A stretch of DNA of 64,000 nucleotides from Actinotalea soli (GTDB taxonomy: Bacteria > Actinomycetota > Actinomycetes > Actinomycetales > Cellulomonadaceae), in NCBI RefSeq assembly GCF_017565425.1, contig NZ_JAGEMK010000001.1:186001-250000 (forward strand), written 5' to 3'. The translations under genes were made by a program, and so were the position numbers. Below are positions 46,647 through 53,915 of this stretch, one piece after another. Each line of letters starts with the position of its first letter. The stretch's first letter is position 1. The notes below the pieces were generated by a model. The model saw nothing but the letters and a program-made list of their open reading frames with translations, did no database searches and had not been told where the DNA came from.

Positions 46647-46748
46647 GCACGGCCGGCGGTCGTTGCCGCCCGCGGCCCTCGACCGGCGACGCGCCGCGCC
46701 GTCCGCCCTCAGCCTGCCGGGGCTGCAGGCCCGTCGTAGCGTGGGTCC

Positions 46749-47264
46749 ATGGGTGACGAGGAACTCGTGCAGCTCGACGTCCTGGGGGTCCGGCGGCAGG
46801 CGCCGAGCGACCAGGTCGTGGTGCTGCTCCTCGACCTGGACGGTCATCGGCTGCTGCCGATCGTGGTCGGCGTCGCCGAGGGCTCGTCGATCGCTGCAGC
46901 CCAGTCGGGGATCACGGCGCCGCGACCCATGACCCATGACCTCCTGGTCTCCGTCGTCGAGGCCTCCGGACGGTCGGTGGCCCGGGCCGAGGTCGTGTCC
47001 TTGGTCGACGGCGTCTTCCACGCCGCGCTGGTGCTCGACAACGGCGTCCGCGTCGACTCCAGGGCCTCGGACGCGATCGCGGTCGCGGTGCGCACCGGCA
47101 GCCCCGTGGTGTGCGCTCCCGCCGTCCTCGAGGAGGCAGGCCTCGAGGTGGAGCACCGGGAGCCGGAGTCCGAGGTGCAGGAGTTCCGAGCCTTCCTGGA
47201 CACGGTCAACGCCGACGACTTCGGCTCGGAGGAGGACGATCCGGGGTCCCGTCCGCCGTCGTGA
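46749..47264 (+). CDS. Bifunctional nuclease family protein (DUF151)
   Basis: 171 aa with the BFN/DUF151 core: VVVLLLDLDGHRLLPIVVGVAEGSSIAAAQ, RPMTHDLL and DSRASDAIAVAVRTGSPV. Plant relatives have weak RNase/DNase activity; the bacterial role is unclear. TAGCGT at 46737-46742 ends 6 nt before ATG 46749, so the mRNA is probably leaderless and independent of the garA operon. Position corresponds to Rv1829. Confidence 0.93.
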   Translation: MGDEELVQLDVLGVRRQAPSDQVVVLLLDLDGHRLLPIVVGVAEGSSIAAAQSGITAPRPMTHDLLVSVVEASGRSVARAEVVSLVDGVFHAALVLDNGVRVDSRASDAIAVAVRTGSPVVCAPAVLEEAGLEVEHREPESEVQEFRAFLDTVNADDFGSEEDDPGSRPPS

Positions 47265-47287
47265 GGACCTGGGCGGGCGGGCTCCAC

Positions 47288-47383
47288 CTTGAGGTTCAGG
47301 TCAAGATTGAGACACGCCTAGACGACACGCCGGTCGTTCGTCAGCGTGGCGTCGTTGACGGCCCCCATCGGCAGGCCTAGCGT
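47288..47383 (+). promoter_or_regulatory. Promoter and HAIR-like inverted repeat before the second merR
   Basis: TTGACG (47355-47360), a 17-bp spacer and TAGCGT (47378-47383) form a near-consensus sigma-70 promoter with start near 47390. Upstream, CTTGA (47288-47292) and TCAAG (47301-47305) are inverted with 8 bp between, resembling the CTTGAGT/ACTCAAG half-sites bound by the MerR-family repressor HspR. It may be an autoregulatory site of the downstream MerR protein. Confidence 0.65.
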
Positions 47384-47455
47384 GACTGTTGAGCATCCAG
47401 AGGCCCCCGGAACGACGGTGTGGATCCCATCGAGGATGGACCGAGGGGAGTGGCC

Positions 47456-48043
47456 GTGAGCGGCACCGGAGAGACGATCGAGGAGTCGGTCGGCGTCCCG
47501 CAGCGCGCGCAGGGCCTCCTGTTCGGCGACGAGCTGCCTGACCTGGACACGACGACGGGCTACCGCGGCCCGACGGCGTGCGGAGCGGCAGGCATCACCT
47601 ATCGTCAGCTCGACTACTGGGCACGGACGGGACTCGTCGAGCCGACCATCCGGCCTGCCTCGGGCTCGGGCACCCACCGTCTGTACAGCTTTCGCGACAT
47701 CCTCGTGCTCAAGGTGGTCAAGCGACTCCTCGACACCGGGGTGTCGTTGCAGCAGATCCGCACCGCGGTCGGCCACCTGCGCGAGAGGGGCGTCGACGAC
47801 CTCGCGCAGATCACGCTGATGAGTGATGGTGCGAGCGTCTACGAGTGCACCTCGGCCGACGAGGTCATCGACCTGGTCCAGGGCGGGCAAGGTGTCTTCG
47901 GCATCGCCGTCGGTCGCGTCTGGCGCGAGGTGGAGGGCACCCTCGCCGCGCTGCCGACCGAGCGGGCCGACGAGGACCAGGACGGTCCCGCCTCCGTCTC
48001 CGACGAGCTCGCCCGACGCCGGCGGTCACGCACCGCAGGTTGA
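47456..48043 (+). CDS. MerR-family regulator (Rv1830/McdR-like)
   Basis: 195 aa. The HTH region GPTACGAAGITYRQLDYWARTGLVEPTIRPASGSGTHRLYSFRDILVLKVVKRLLDTG begins about residue 39 and matches the Rv1830 type; only the HTH and a short C-terminal helical part are present. Mycobacterial relatives influence cell division. GTG 47456 follows GAGGGGAG. It closes the Rv1822-Rv1830-like cluster; pyc follows 101 bp downstream in the same direction. Confidence 0.9.
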   Translation: MSGTGETIEESVGVPQRAQGLLFGDELPDLDTTTGYRGPTACGAAGITYRQLDYWARTGLVEPTIRPASGSGTHRLYSFRDILVLKVVKRLLDTGVSLQQIRTAVGHLRERGVDDLAQITLMSDGASVYECTSADEVIDLVQGGQGVFGIAVGRVWREVEGTLAALPTERADEDQDGPASVSDELARRRRSRTAG

Positions 48044-48144
48044 TCGCCCCGCCCGTGTCCCGCCGGTCCGGAGCGCGGGACGGGCAGGCCGCACGACACC
48101 GTTGCCGCTACGGTGCTGGTGCCCCCTACCCGATGAGGTGAGAC

Positions 48145-51100
48145 GTGTTCTCGAAGGTCCTGGTCGCCAACCGCGCTGAGATCGCCGTGCGAGGTTTCCG
48201 CGCTGCGTACGAGCTGGGAGCTCGCACCGTCGCGGTCTTCCCCCACGAGGACCGGAACTCGGAGCATCGCCTCAAGGCCGACGAGGCCTACCCGATCGGC
48301 CAGCCCGGGCACCCGGTACGCGCCTACCTCGACATCCAGGAGATCCTGCGTGTCGCCCGGGAGGCCGACGCCGACGCGATCTATCCCGGGTACGGCTTCC
48401 TCTCCGAGAACCCCGCCCTTGCCCGTGCGTGCGAGGAGGCGGGACTGACTTTCGTGGGCCCCCCCGCCGACGTCCTCGAGCTCGCCGGGAACAAGGTCCG
48501 GGCCCTCAAGGCCGCCCGTGAGGCCGGCATCCCGGTGCTGGCCTCGACCGAGCCGTCCTCCGACGTCGACACCCTTGTCGCAGCTGCCGAGGAGGTCGGC
48601 TTCCCGATCTTCGTCAAGGCCGTCGCCGGCGGCGGCGGCCGCGGGATGCGTCGGGTCGACACCCGCGAGGAGCTCCCCGACGCCCTCGCGGCCGCGATGC
48701 GCGAGGCGGACAGCGCCTTCGGGGACCCGACCGTGTTCCTCGAGCAGGCCGTGCTGCGCCCGCGCCACATCGAGGTCCAGATCCTCGCGGACAGCACCGG
48801 CGAGGTCGTGCACCTCTTCGAGCGCGACTGCTCGGTCCAGCGGCGTCACCAGAAGGTCATCGAGATCGCCCCGGCGCCGAACCTCGACCCCGCGATCCGA
48901 GAGGCCCTGTGCCGCGACGCCGTGGCCTTCGCGCGCAGCATCGGCTACGTCAATGCGGGCACCGTCGAGTTCCTGGTCGACACCGTGGGCGAGCGGGCCG
49001 GCAAGCACGTCTTCATCGAGATGAACCCGCGCATCCAGGTCGAGCACACGGTCACCGAGGAGGTGACGGACATCGACCTGGTCTCCTCGCAGCTGCGGAT
49101 CGCCGCGGGGGAGTCCCTCGCGGACCTCGGCATCACGCAGGACGCCGTACGGGTCAACGGTGCGGCCATGCAGACCCGCATCACCACCGAGGACCCGGGC
49201 AACGGCTTCCGCCCGGACACCGGCCGCATCGTCGCCTACCGTTCGCCGGGTGGCGCGGGGGTGCGTCTGGACGGCGCCACGGCGAGTGCCGGGGCGGAGA
49301 TCAGCGGCCACTTCGACTCGATGCTGGTCAAGCTCACCTGCCGGGGGCGTGACTTCCCGACAGCGGCCCGGCGAGCCCGTCGAGCCCTCGCCGAGTTCCG
49401 CATCCGTGGGATCAGGACCAACATCCCGTTCCTCCAGGCCGTCCTCGACGACCCGGCCTTCGTGGCCGGGGATCTCTCGACCTCGTTCATCGACGAGCGG
49501 CCCGAGCTGCTCGCAGCCAAGGAGAGCGCGGACCGCGGGACCAAGCTCCTGGCCTACCTGGGCGACGTGACCGTCAACCGCCCGCACGGCGCCCCTCAAG
49601 GCATCCTGCTGCCGCAGGCGAAGCTCCCGGACGTCGACCTCGCCGCGGAGCCCGCACCCGGGAGCCGCCAGCGCCTGCTCGAGCTGGGCCCGGACGGGTT
49701 CGCCAGGGCGCTGCGCGAGCAGACAGCCGTGGCGGTCACCGACACGACGTTCCGCGACGCCCACCAGTCGTTGCTCGCGACCCGCGTCCGCACCTACGAC
49801 CTCGCCGCGGTGGCGCCGCACGTCGCGCGCACCACCGGCGGTCTGCTGTCGGTCGAGGCCTGGGGCGGTGCTACGTACGACGTCGCGCTGCGCTTCCTGG
49901 GGGAGGACCCGTGGGACCGCCTCGCCACCTTGCGCGAGTCCCTCCCGAACGTCGCCATCCAGATGCTCCTGCGCGGTCGCAACACGGTCGGCTACACGCC
50001 GTACCCGACCGAGGTCACCCAGGCGTTCGTCCGCGAGGCCACGGCCACCGGGATCGACATCTTCCGCATCTTCGACGCCCTGAACGACGTCGAGCAGATG
50101 CGCCCGGCGATCCAGGCGGTCCGGGAGGGCGGCACGGCGGTGGCGGAGGTCGCGCTCTGCTACACGGGCAATCTGACCGACCCGGGGGAGAACCTCTACA
50201 CCCTCGACTACTACCTCGGGCTCGCCGAGCGGATCGTCGAGGCGGGTGCGCACGTGCTCGCGATCAAGGACATGGCGGGGCTGCTCCGCCCGGCCGCCGC
50301 CCACACCCTCGTGACGGCGCTGCGCGAGCGGTTCGACCTGCCGGTCCACCTGCACACCCACGACACCGCCGGGGGCCAGCTCGCGACCCTGCTCGCCGCG
50401 GTGGACGCCGGGGTGGACGCGGTGGACACCGCAAGCGCCGCGATGGCGGGCACCACGAGCCAACCGTCGATGTCAGCCCTCGTCGCAGCCCTCGAGCACA
50501 CCGAGCGGGACACCGGCCTGAGCCTGCGGGCGGTGTGCGACCTCGAGCCGTACTGGGAGGCCGTCCGCCGGATCTACAAGCCCTTCGAGTCCGGGCTGCC
50601 CGGTCCCACGGGGCGCGTCTACGACCACGAGATCCCCGGCGGTCAGCTCTCGAACCTGCGCCAGCAGGCCATCGCACTGGGCCTGGGCGACCGTTTCGAG
50701 GACATCGAGGCCATGTACGCCGCTGCCGACCGGCTGCTGGGCCGACTGGTGAAGGTCACGCCCTCGAGCAAGGTCGTGGGGGACCTCGCCCTGCACCTCG
50801 TGGCCCGTGGGGCGGACCCTGACCACTTCGCCCGGGAGCCTCAGGAGTTCGACATCCCTGACTCGGTCATCGGGTTCCTCGGTGGCGAGCTCGGTGACCC
50901 GCCCGGAGGGTGGCCCGAGCCGTTCCGCAGCCGTGCGCTCGAGGGTCGCCCCCCGCACCGCGAGGTCGCGACGCTCACCAACGAGGACCACCAGGACCTG
51001 GGCGCGGACTCGGCGACGCGACGCGACCGGCTCAACCACCTCCTGTTCCCCGCACCGACCAAGGAGCTCGAGCAGGTCCGGGCCAGCTTCGGGGACGTCA

Positions 51101-51543
51101 GCGTCCTCGACACGGCGCGCTACCTGTACGGCATGTTCCCGGACACCGAGGTCGAGGTCGAGCTCGAGCGCGGGGTGCGCCTGCTCGTGGGGCTCGAGGC
51201 CGTCGGCGAGCCTGACGAGCGTGGGATGCGCTCGGTGATGTTCACCCTCAACGGTCAGATCCGCCCGCTGCAGGTTCGCGACCGAGCCGTCGAGGTCGAT
51301 CAGGCGACCGCCGAGAAGGCCGATCCCGGTACCCCGGGACAGATCGCGGCGCCCTTCGCCGGGGCCGTGACCCCCGTCGTCCAGGAGGGGCAGAAGGTCG
51401 AGGCGGGGCAGGCGGTGGCGACGATCGAGGCCATGAAGATGGAGGCGTCGATCACCACCCCGGTCGCCGGCACGGTCCAGCGCCTGGCCATCGGTGCGGT
51501 CCAGCAGCTCGAGGGCGGGGACCTCGTCGTCGTCATCGCGTGA
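48145..51543 (+). CDS. pyc: Pyruvate carboxylase
   Basis: 1132 aa biotin enzyme making oxaloacetate from pyruvate, bicarbonate and ATP. The biotin carboxylase/ATP-grasp domain (about 1-450) has YPGYGFLSEN, KAVAGGGGRGMR and EMNPRIQVEHTVTE. The carboxyltransferase TIM barrel (about 530-800) has DTTFRDAHQSLLATRVRTYD and the metal-binding HLHTHDTAG. The C-terminal biotinyl domain has EAMKMEASI with the biotinylated Lys. Start GTG 48145 follows GATGAGGTGAG. It feeds the TCA cycle and, with pckG, gluconeogenesis. A strong terminator follows directly. Confidence 0.97.
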   Translation: MFSKVLVANRAEIAVRGFRAAYELGARTVAVFPHEDRNSEHRLKADEAYPIGQPGHPVRAYLDIQEILRVAREADADAIYPGYGFLSENPALARACEEAGLTFVGPPADVLELAGNKVRALKAAREAGIPVLASTEPSSDVDTLVAAAEEVGFPIFVKAVAGGGGRGMRRVDTREELPDALAAAMREADSAFGDPTVFLEQAVLRPRHIEVQILADSTGEVVHLFERDCSVQRRHQKVIEIAPAPNLDPAIREALCRDAVAFARSIGYVNAGTVEFLVDTVGERAGKHVFIEMNPRIQVEHTVTEEVTDIDLVSSQLRIAAGESLADLGITQDAVRVNGAAMQTRITTEDPGNGFRPDTGRIVAYRSPGGAGVRLDGATASAGAEISGHFDSMLVKLTCRGRDFPTAARRARRALAEFRIRGIRTNIPFLQAVLDDPAFVAGDLSTSFIDERPELLAAKESADRGTKLLAYLGDVTVNRPHGAPQGILLPQAKLPDVDLAAEPAPGSRQRLLELGPDGFARALREQTAVAVTDTTFRDAHQSLLATRVRTYDLAAVAPHVARTTGGLLSVEAWGGATYDVALRFLGEDPWDRLATLRESLPNVAIQMLLRGRNTVGYTPYPTEVTQAFVREATATGIDIFRIFDALNDVEQMRPAIQAVREGGTAVAEVALCYTGNLTDPGENLYTLDYYLGLAERIVEAGAHVLAIKDMAGLLRPAAAHTLVTALRERFDLPVHLHTHDTAGGQLATLLAAVDAGVDAVDTASAAMAGTTSQPSMSALVAALEHTERDTGLSLRAVCDLEPYWEAVRRIYKPFESGLPGPTGRVYDHEIPGGQLSNLRQQAIALGLGDRFEDIEAMYAAADRLLGRLVKVTPSSKVVGDLALHLVARGADPDHFAREPQEFDIPDSVIGFLGGELGDPPGGWPEPFRSRALEGRPPHREVATLTNEDHQDLGADSATRRDRLNHLLFPAPTKELEQVRASFGDVSVLDTARYLYGMFPDTEVEVELERGVRLLVGLEAVGEPDERGMRSVMFTLNGQIRPLQVRDRAVEVDQATAEKADPGTPGQIAAPFAGAVTPVVQEGQKVEAGQAVATIEAMKMEASITTPVAGTVQRLAIGAVQQLEGGDLVVVIA

Positions 51544-51547
51544 GGTC

Positions 51548-51594
51548 GACGACGCGCCCGTCGTCTCTCGGCCGAGGGTGACGGGCGTGTCGTC
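51548..51594 (+). terminator. Strong terminator after pyc
   Basis: GACGACGCGCCCGTC (51548-51562) pairs with GACGGGCGTGTCGTC (51580-51594): 15 pairs with one G-T wobble, and the loop itself can form CTCGG/CCGAG. It begins 4 bp after the pyc stop. Confidence 0.8.
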
Positions 51595-51690
51595 GCTCGA
51601 GAAGCATCGACCGCGAGCCGCGCGTACGGTCGTGTCAGGACGGGTCGAGACCCCTCGCCCGACCGTTCACGCCGCACCCTGGGAGGCCTG

Positions 51691-51861
51691 ATGACCCACG
51701 AGAGCACCGACCCCGCACCGCGCGAGGGGACCGAACCGACGCCCCCCGATCACGACCAGATCCTGCGCCTCGAGGTCGACGAGACGGTGCCGCCGCGACC
51801 CGAGGAGGAGGTCGCCGACGTGACACGCAGCGAGCCGGGGGAGTGGACCGCGTCGCCCTGA
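51691..51861 (+). CDS. Small acidic hypothetical protein, 56 aa
   Basis: ATG 51691 follows GGGAGG at good spacing and encodes MTHESTDPAPREGTEPTPP and on to EWTASP. The product is very acidic and Pro/Glu-rich, likely disordered, without Cys or hydrophobic segments. TACGGT near 51628 is a possible -10. The gene is bounded by two strong hairpin terminators (after pyc and at 51882-51926), which supports it as its own transcription unit. Function unknown. Confidence 0.6.
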   Translation: MTHESTDPAPREGTEPTPPDHDQILRLEVDETVPPRPEEEVADVTRSEPGEWTASP

Positions 51862-51881
51862 GGGCAGGATGACGTAGCCGT

Positions 51882-51926
51882 CCTCGGCGGTGGCCCCCAG
51901 GTGCGACCTGCGGGCCACCGCCGAGG
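51882..51926. terminator. Bidirectional terminator, perfect 15-bp stem
   Basis: CCTCGGCGGTGGCCC (51882-51896) and GGGCCACCGCCGAGG (51912-51926) form a perfect 15-bp inverted repeat. It lies between the stops of the rightward small ORF and the leftward gene ending at 51928 and so can serve both. Confidence 0.85.
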
Positions 51927-51927
51927 C

Positions 51928-52275
51928 TCATCCGCGCATCGGCGGCTTCGCCTCGTCGGACTCGGTGGGCGGGATGTCCGGACCGGGGGCGGTCGCCGGA
52001 GAGACCGACGAACCGGCAGAGGGCGCCGGGGAGAGCTCAGGGGCGAGAGCGGACGGATCGCCCCCGCTCGGCTCTGCGCCTGCTTCGAGCTCGCTCGCCC
52101 GGGTCTGCAGCACCTGAAGTGCCGGCACCCGGCGCGCGTGCGCTTCCTCGTACTCGATCACGACCCGAAGCTGCGCCAGGTCCAGGGACCGGATGCGGTG
52201 AGCGAGCCCGGTGATGGGCAGATGGTCGTAGTCGGGGAACGGGAGCTCCTCACGGGTAGGACCGTGATCCGTCAT
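51928..52275 (-). CDS. Conserved actinobacterial protein (DUF8129-like)
   Basis: 115 aa. The N-terminal half, ELPFPDYDHLPITGLAHRIRSLDLAQLRVVIEYEEAHARRVPALQVL, is a compact helical module common in actinobacteria, followed by a Pro/Ser/Ala-rich tail of about 55 residues. No enzymatic motif. It is followed by a bidirectional terminator. Function unknown; possibly a lipid-droplet or partner-binding module, but the sequence does not show this. Confidence 0.8.
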   Translation of the reverse strand: MTDHGPTREELPFPDYDHLPITGLAHRIRSLDLAQLRVVIEYEEAHARRVPALQVLQTRASELEAGAEPSGGDPSALAPELSPAPSAGSSVSPATAPGPDIPPTESDEAKPPMRG

Positions 52276-52353
52276 GGTGCCTCCAGGTCTCGACGTCGTC
52301 GGACCCTTCGACCGTAGGTCGAGGCGGGCGGGCTCGCACGGCGGACCGAAGGA

Positions 52354-52620
52354 TCAGCTGGTCGGCTGCTCGTCCTGGCCCGCGGCACGGTGGGCCGCGT
52401 AGTCCTTCCGCAGGCCCGCCAGGCCCCAGAGAGCCACCGCGCCGCCCAGGGCGATCATCGCGCCGTTGGCCCAGGTGCCGACACCGTCGGTGAAGGCGCT
52501 GACCTGGTATCCGATCACCACCAGGCCGACGATCACCGGCAACGAGGACGACCACCACCAGCGCGCATCAAGAGATCGTGAGGCGGGGGTGGGGGAGTCC
52601 GAGGAGTGCGGCTCAGGCAT
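52354..52620 (-). CDS. Small two-helix membrane protein
   Basis: 88 aa. Hydrophobic helices lie at about 25-43 and 50-68 with a short loop (SAFTDGVGTWANG), and both ends are hydrophilic. GATGCT lies 6 nt before ATG 52620, a possible leaderless promoter. It lies upstream of the DUF8129-like gene on the same strand. I do not recognise a family. Confidence 0.75.
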   Translation of the reverse strand: MPEPHSSDSPTPASRSLDARWWWSSSLPVIVGLVVIGYQVSAFTDGVGTWANGAMIALGGAVALWGLAGLRKDYAAHRAAGQDEQPTS

Positions 52621-52663
52621 GAGGTCAGCATCTCACGCCCGCACCATCGGGCAGGATGAGGCC

Positions 52664-53179
52664 GTGGCGACCATCGACGAGCTCAGCGAGGACGACTGGG
52701 CCAGGCTGGCGGCGATCCGCCTCCGTGCTCTCGAGCAGGATCAGGCGGCTTTCGGGTCGTCCCTCGAGCGCGAGCGGGGCTTCGGCGAGAGGCACTGGCG
52801 CATGAGACTGCGGTCCAGCGTCTGGCTGGTCCTCGGGGAGCCCGGCCGGGATGTCGGCGTGGTCTGTCTGATCGAGGAGCCGGGGGCGCCCAGGGACGAG
52901 CGGCACGTCGTGAGCCTGTGGGTCGACCCCGAGCGGCGCGGACGGGGGTACGGCCACGCCCTCCTCGACGCGGCGACGGCACGAGCCGCTGAGCTCGGCG
53001 GGGTGCGGCTCACCCTCTGGGCGATCGACGCGAACCACGCCGCGACCGCCCTCTACCGTCGTGCGGGCTTCGTGGCGACAGGAGTCACCATGCCGTTGCC
53101 CCGCGACCCACGGCTCACCGAGCACCGCTGGGAGAAGCCCGTCGGGTCGGAGACCCTGGGCGCGCCGCCGCCACCCTGA
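52664..53179 (+). CDS. GNAT-family N-acetyltransferase
   Basis: 171 aa with the GNAT fold. Motif A is VSLWVDPERRGRGYGHALLDAATARA (acetyl-CoA pyrophosphate loop RRGRGYG), and motif B is LTLWAIDANHAATALYRRAGFVATG. The substrate is unknown. GTG 52664 is chosen because CAGGAT (52652-52657) ends 6 nt upstream, giving MATIDELSEDDWARLAAIRLRAL, the normal GNAT beginning. It is the last gene before the dif-like site. Confidence 0.9.
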   Translation: MATIDELSEDDWARLAAIRLRALEQDQAAFGSSLERERGFGERHWRMRLRSSVWLVLGEPGRDVGVVCLIEEPGAPRDERHVVSLWVDPERRGRGYGHALLDAATARAAELGGVRLTLWAIDANHAATALYRRAGFVATGVTMPLPRDPRLTEHRWEKPVGSETLGAPPPP

Positions 53180-53261
53180 GGCCCGACCTACGCTGGTCGG
53201 GGAGACCGCATGTCACGGTCGACGAGGTCGATGAGCCACAGATGCGGCGCAGGGGCCCCCG

Positions 53262-53289
53262 TAATGACATAATGTCCCTTATCGGCGAT
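53262..53289. other. dif: dif-like XerCD chromosome dimer resolution site
   Basis: A 28-bp AT-rich site in a GC-rich gap. On the plus strand the left arm is TAATGACATAA (53262-53272), the centre TGTCCC (53273-53278) and the right arm TTATCGGCGAT (53279-53289). Read on the minus strand it gives CGCCGATAA, a 6-bp centre ending ACA, then TTATGTCA. This matches the actinobacterial dif consensus as I remember it (CCGATAA then ACATTATGTCA), with mismatches mainly at the outer ends. The 11-6-11 layout is right for XerC/XerD. It probably marks the replication terminus. Confidence 0.82.
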
Positions 53290-53380
53290 AGGTGGTCGGT
53301 CCGGGAGTGCCTGGACCTCGGGGCCTCACGTCGGCGGCGTGCCCTAGCGTGGGAGCGCCCAGCGTCGACCAGGAGGTCCC

Positions 53381-53884
53381 ATGTCCAGCCACGCACCGTC
53401 CAGCGACCTCGAGCGGCTCATCGCGGAGGTCGCCGAGCAGCAGCGAGAGCTGGTGCTCGACCACATGGACTACGACGACGCTTGGCGCCTCGGAACGCTG
53501 CTCATCGAGCTGGCTCGGGAACGCGACCTGCCCGTGGTGGTCGACGTGCGCCGTCACGGCCAGCAGCTGTTCCACTCGGCCCTGCCGGGCACGACGCCTG
53601 ACAACGACACCTGGGTCGAGCGCAAGGTCCGGGCGGTGGACCGCTTCGGTGCGCCGTCCTTCCTGCTGGGCCTGCAGGCCAAGGCCAAGGGCCACTCCTT
53701 CGCCGACGCGACAGGCCTGTCGATCCAGGAGTACGCCGGCCACGGCGGCTGCTTCCCGCTCACGGTGGCCGGGGTCGGCCCCGTCGGCACGGTGACCGTC
53801 TCGGGCCTCCCCCAGGCCGAGGACCACGCCCTGGTGGTCGAAGGGCTGCGCATCCTGGTCGCGGAGCAGCGGGCCACCAGGTAG
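53381..53884 (+). CDS. UPF0303 (heme-degrading-domain/DUF336-like) protein
   Basis: 167 aa. ELVLDHMDYDDAWRLGTLLIELARERDLPVVVDVRRHGQQLFHSALPGTTPDND and the HGGCFPLTV segment are characteristic of UPF0303, a DUF336/HbpS-like fold. Some relatives bind heme or cobalamin, but activity here is unknown. AGGAGG precedes ATG 53381, and TAGCGT (53345-53350) is the -10. It lies immediately right of the dif-like site. Confidence 0.88.
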   Translation: MSSHAPSSDLERLIAEVAEQQRELVLDHMDYDDAWRLGTLLIELARERDLPVVVDVRRHGQQLFHSALPGTTPDNDTWVERKVRAVDRFGAPSFLLGLQAKAKGHSFADATGLSIQEYAGHGGCFPLTVAGVGPVGTVTVSGLPQAEDHALVVEGLRILVAEQRATR

Positions 53885-53915
53885 GGCAGGCTTGCTCCGA
53901 TCCCGAGGAGGTCCT

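Noticed and set aside
53180-53380. Integrated mobile element using the dif-like site
   Set aside because: No integrase, direct repeat or second dif copy is present; flanking genes are ordinary.
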